From Anaerolineaceae bacterium (lineage in GTDB: Bacteria; Chloroflexota; Anaerolineae; Anaerolineales; Anaerolineaceae): DNA of 48,105 nucleotides. The stretch is taken from NCBI GenBank assembly GCA_012839565.1, contig DUMZ01000002.1:1-48105 (forward strand). The letters run 5' to 3'. How positions within the stretch are numbered: position 1 is the stretch's first letter; the number at the start of each line of letters is the position of its first letter. The position numbers and the translations under genes are program-made. Below, piece by piece: positions 45,948 through 48,105 of this stretch. The notes beneath the pieces were generated by a model, which saw only the letters and a list, made by a program, of their open reading frames with translations, did no database searches and was not told the origin of the DNA.

Positions 45948-46994
45948 TTATTCCTCGCGTATGATTTTATCCAACTTTTCAAAAAACGGGGGATACAAAA
46001 CGCCATGCTCCGTCACCAGGCCGGTTAAAAGCCGGTTCGGCGTGACATCAAAGGCATAATTGACCGCGGTCGCGCCACTGGGAACGACAATTTCTTTACC
46101 CAGAGTGATATCCAAAACTTCTCGTGAATCGCGTTGTTCAATTTCAATTTCCTTACCGCTGGAAATTTCCGCGTCGACTGTGCTGACAGGAAATACCGAG
46201 TAAACCGGAATCTTGTTATCCACCGCGGCAAGGGCAAGCATATAGCTACCAATCTTATTCGCCACGTCACCATTCATCGCGACACGGTCCGCGCCGAAAA
46301 ACACCTTATCCACCAAACCCATTTGCATCAGATGCCCGGAAGATGAATCGGTAATAATGTCGTAAGGAATGCCGTATTGTTTCAATTCCCAGGCGGTTAA
46401 ACGCGCGCCCTGCAAGCGTGGTCGCGTTTCATCCACATAAACATGGATTTTCTTGCCCTGTTCGTGTGCCATGCGGATAACGCCCAAAGCTGTACCATAA
46501 TCAACCGTTGCCAGTGCGCCAGTATTGCAATGATGCACAATATGGTCGCCATCATTAATCAGTTCAGCGCCATATTTAGACAAACGCACGTTGGTCTCAA
46601 CGTCTTCTTCCGCCAGGCGATGCGCGAGATTGAGTAAATGGTCTTTTAACTCATCCACATGACCATCAAACTGATTGATATATGCCAGCGTGTGATTGAT
46701 TAAATTCCAAAGATTCACTGCAGTAGGTCGGGCATTGCCAATTTCCTGGGCGACTTGATGAAGTTCCGCTTTCATCGCGTCAAGTTCAGTTTTAGTTGAA
46801 TGCAAAGCTGCCAAAGCCATGCCATACGCGCCAGTTACACCGATGGCTGGCGCACCCCGCACGGTCATGTGCTGGATCGCGAAAACCACATCCTGGTAAG
46901 TCAGCAAATTTACGGTTTTGTATTCAAGTGGCAAAGCGTTTTGGTCAATAATCTCTACCGATTTTTGTTTTTCATTCCATACAATTGTTCGCAT
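45948..46994 (-). CDS. mtnA: Methylthioribose-1-phosphate isomerase
   Basis: 348 residues. RGAPAIGVTGAYGMALA, the catalytic cysteine in HHCNTGALATVDYGTALGV and the catalytic aspartate in GADRVAMNGDVANKIGSY are all present, which separates it from eIF2B-like relatives. It converts 5-methylthioribose 1-phosphate to the ribulose form in methionine salvage. GAGAG lies about 7 bases before the ATG. It is followed after 8 bases by the PfkB kinase gene. The other salvage enzymes (mtnB, mtnC and others) are not in the window. Confidence 0.95.
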   Translation of the reverse strand: MRTIVWNEKQKSVEIIDQNALPLEYKTVNLLTYQDVVFAIQHMTVRGAPAIGVTGAYGMALAALHSTKTELDAMKAELHQVAQEIGNARPTAVNLWNLINHTLAYINQFDGHVDELKDHLLNLAHRLAEEDVETNVRLSKYGAELINDGDHIVHHCNTGALATVDYGTALGVIRMAHEQGKKIHVYVDETRPRLQGARLTAWELKQYGIPYDIITDSSSGHLMQMGLVDKVFFGADRVAMNGDVANKIGSYMLALAAVDNKIPVYSVFPVSTVDAEISSGKEIEIEQRDSREVLDITLGKEIVVPSGATAVNYAFDVTPNRLLTGLVTEHGVLYPPFFEKLDKIIREE

Positions 46995-47093
46995 ATTTCT
47001 CTCACGTAAATAAAGGGCTTTTCAACCCTGTTTTTATCGGGTTCAGTCTAACACAATCCAGGTTGAAGTAAAAGTGCCTGGCACTAATGCAGA

Positions 47094-47834
47094 CTAATAT
47101 AAGCCCAAAAGCCAGCCTTCATGCAAAGAGCCGATATAAGCTTCGTGGTAATGTTTGATAAGATAATTCCTAAACATTGCCAGTTCGCTGTCATTTAACG
47201 GCACCAAATCAGCGTGATTGAGAATAGCTGTGCGTTTGGCATTTTCAGGAATACCTTTCAACCCACCCATCGGGTTCACCAACATTCGCGCGATGCTCTC
47301 AAGCGAGACCGGCTTGTTTTGTTCTTCGCCACTCAGTTCGGAATAAAGTGCGGGACGGAACACATTGCCCTCGTCCAAAAAGTTACCCACCGCGCCCAGT
47401 CCGGCAATAACAATCACCTGGTCAACAAAATCGGGAATAATCGGTTCATCTTCACCCGGCGCTTTCAAGGGTAATGTTTTCGCGCCATCTGCCTCAATTA
47501 ACAAAGCCCGGCTAAGAACACCAGCCACATTGCGCAAACGGGAAATCTGCAAATCATCCAGACCCTGCCAACGCGAACGGTTGGCGTTCATTCGGTCGGT
47601 CACCACAGTAACCTTTTCATCGCTAAAATCACTGCCATCGGGTAAATCACCGTTAAGATTGATATGTTTGTCACCCAGCGTAATCTGCTCAAGGCCCATA
47701 TTAGTTGTGGTAGTGATAATCGAAGGGAAGTCAAATTCCCTTGCCAGGTTGAACATCGCCGTTGTTTTACCACCAGCACCAACAAAGGCCACCGCTGATT
47801 TATTGCCTATGCGCAAAGCTTCATTAATTTTCAT
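47094..47834 (-). CDS. yqeC: YqeC-like putative selenium-dependent hydroxylase accessory protein
   Basis: 246 residues from the ATG at 47834, which has GGAG 6 bases upstream; a longer frame to 47969 adds residues unlike the family. The nucleotide-binding loop is FVGAGGKTT, followed by ITTTTNMG, EADGAKTLPLKAP and VIAGLGAVG, all typical of YqeC. The family is associated with maturation of selenium-dependent molybdenum hydroxylases, but its reaction is not settled. No selenium or molybdenum gene is beside it here, although sequence to the right is outside the window. Confidence 0.85.
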   Translation of the reverse strand: MKINEALRIGNKSAVAFVGAGGKTTAMFNLAREFDFPSIITTTTNMGLEQITLGDKHINLNGDLPDGSDFSDEKVTVVTDRMNANRSRWQGLDDLQISRLRNVAGVLSRALLIEADGAKTLPLKAPGEDEPIIPDFVDQVIVIAGLGAVGNFLDEGNVFRPALYSELSGEEQNKPVSLESIARMLVNPMGGLKGIPENAKRTAILNHADLVPLNDSELAMFRNYLIKHYHEAYIGSLHEGWLLGLY

Positions 47835-47894
47835 ACTTACTCCAAAATACTGTCTTATCGTTGATTTAGCATATCGCGTTGCCAAACCCGAAAT

Positions 47895-47923
47895 ATTATA
47901 GTCCCTTCTGCACATTTGTGATA
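47895..47923 (-). promoter_or_regulatory. Candidate yqeC promoter
   Basis: On the minus strand TATAAT (47900-47895) is preceded at a spacing of about 18 by a TTATCA-like -35. It predicts a leader of roughly 50 bases carrying the yqeC ribosome site. Confidence 0.45.
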
Positions 47924-48014
47924 ACGTTTCCCGACATTTACTCGTCTTTTTCCTGCACTTAAGTCTCATCTTCTGGACTATCTACTCGCCTTTTACACAA
48001 TTTACATGAAAATC

Positions 48015-48105
48015 CTGTTAGGAAAACTTTAAAAGTGAACTGATCAAAAGTTTAAAAGTGAACTCTTTATTCGGTCAATAGCCAAAGGAAGAAAGGTAGA
48101 GAACA
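48015..48105 (-). mobile_element. Second copy of the IS (right end only), inverted
   Basis: All 91 bases are the exact reverse complement of 1280-1370: both tandem terminal units, the transposase stop and about the last 20 codons. The rest of this copy lies beyond the window. Confidence 0.95.

Noticed and set aside
46995..47093. SAM or SAH riboswitch upstream of mtnA
   Set aside because: The gap is under 100 bases and shows only short palindromes (such as AGTGCCTGGCACT); no conserved riboswitch core was seen.

Overview
The window looks like a chromosomal segment of a member of the Chloroflexota, most likely class Anaerolineae. The evidence is three-fold. It carries two large membrane proteins of the Chlor_Arch_YYY (DUF2298) family, which is largely restricted to Chloroflexota and some archaea. 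It has a mevalonate kinase next to an isopentenyl phosphate kinase, the alternative mevalonate route known from archaea and Chloroflexota. It also has a topoisomerase I with an extra N-terminal zinc ribbon. No rRNA or tRNA gene was seen. Species cannot be named from the sequence alone.

Layout. Positions 1-1370 are an insertion sequence (DDE transposase, + strand) whose left end is cut by the window edge. The last 91 bases (48015-48105) are an exact inverted copy of that element's right end, so two inverted copies of one IS bracket everything else. From 22.2 kb down to 1.4 kb a long minus-strand gene train runs: lepA, a YbhN-like flippase-type membrane protein, a GT4 glycosyltransferase, two methyltransferases, three GT39/PMT-like membrane proteins (one of them fused to a Chlor_Arch_YYY domain), a separate Chlor_Arch_YYY protein, cytidylate kinase and an orphan sensor histidine kinase. 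Apart from lepA, cmk and the kinase, this reads as a pathway that builds and exports a surface or lipid-linked glycan.

An accessory island lies at 22.3-27.7 kb. It holds a MITE-like element, a tandem repeat full of hairpins, a HEPN-domain gene translationally coupled to a type IIG/ISP-like restriction-modification gene, and a repeat-rich spacer. The HEPN gene and the central part of the restriction gene are visibly AT-richer than their surroundings.

From 27.7 to 32.1 kb a plus-strand operon encodes a UbiA-family decaprenyl-phosphate phosphoribosyltransferase-like enzyme, mevalonate kinase, isopentenyl phosphate kinase, a dGTPase and GreA. A convergent terminator separates it from minus-strand housekeeping genes: an unknown two-helix membrane protein, topA, dprA, rimM, khpA, rpsP, a candidate small ORF and ffh. 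Plus-strand degV-like, DUF1015 and recA genes follow; recA has a clear promoter with an embedded SOS-box-like sequence. The right end is a minus-strand methionine/adenosine salvage group (mtnA, a PfkB sugar/nucleoside kinase, ahcY) preceded by yqeC.
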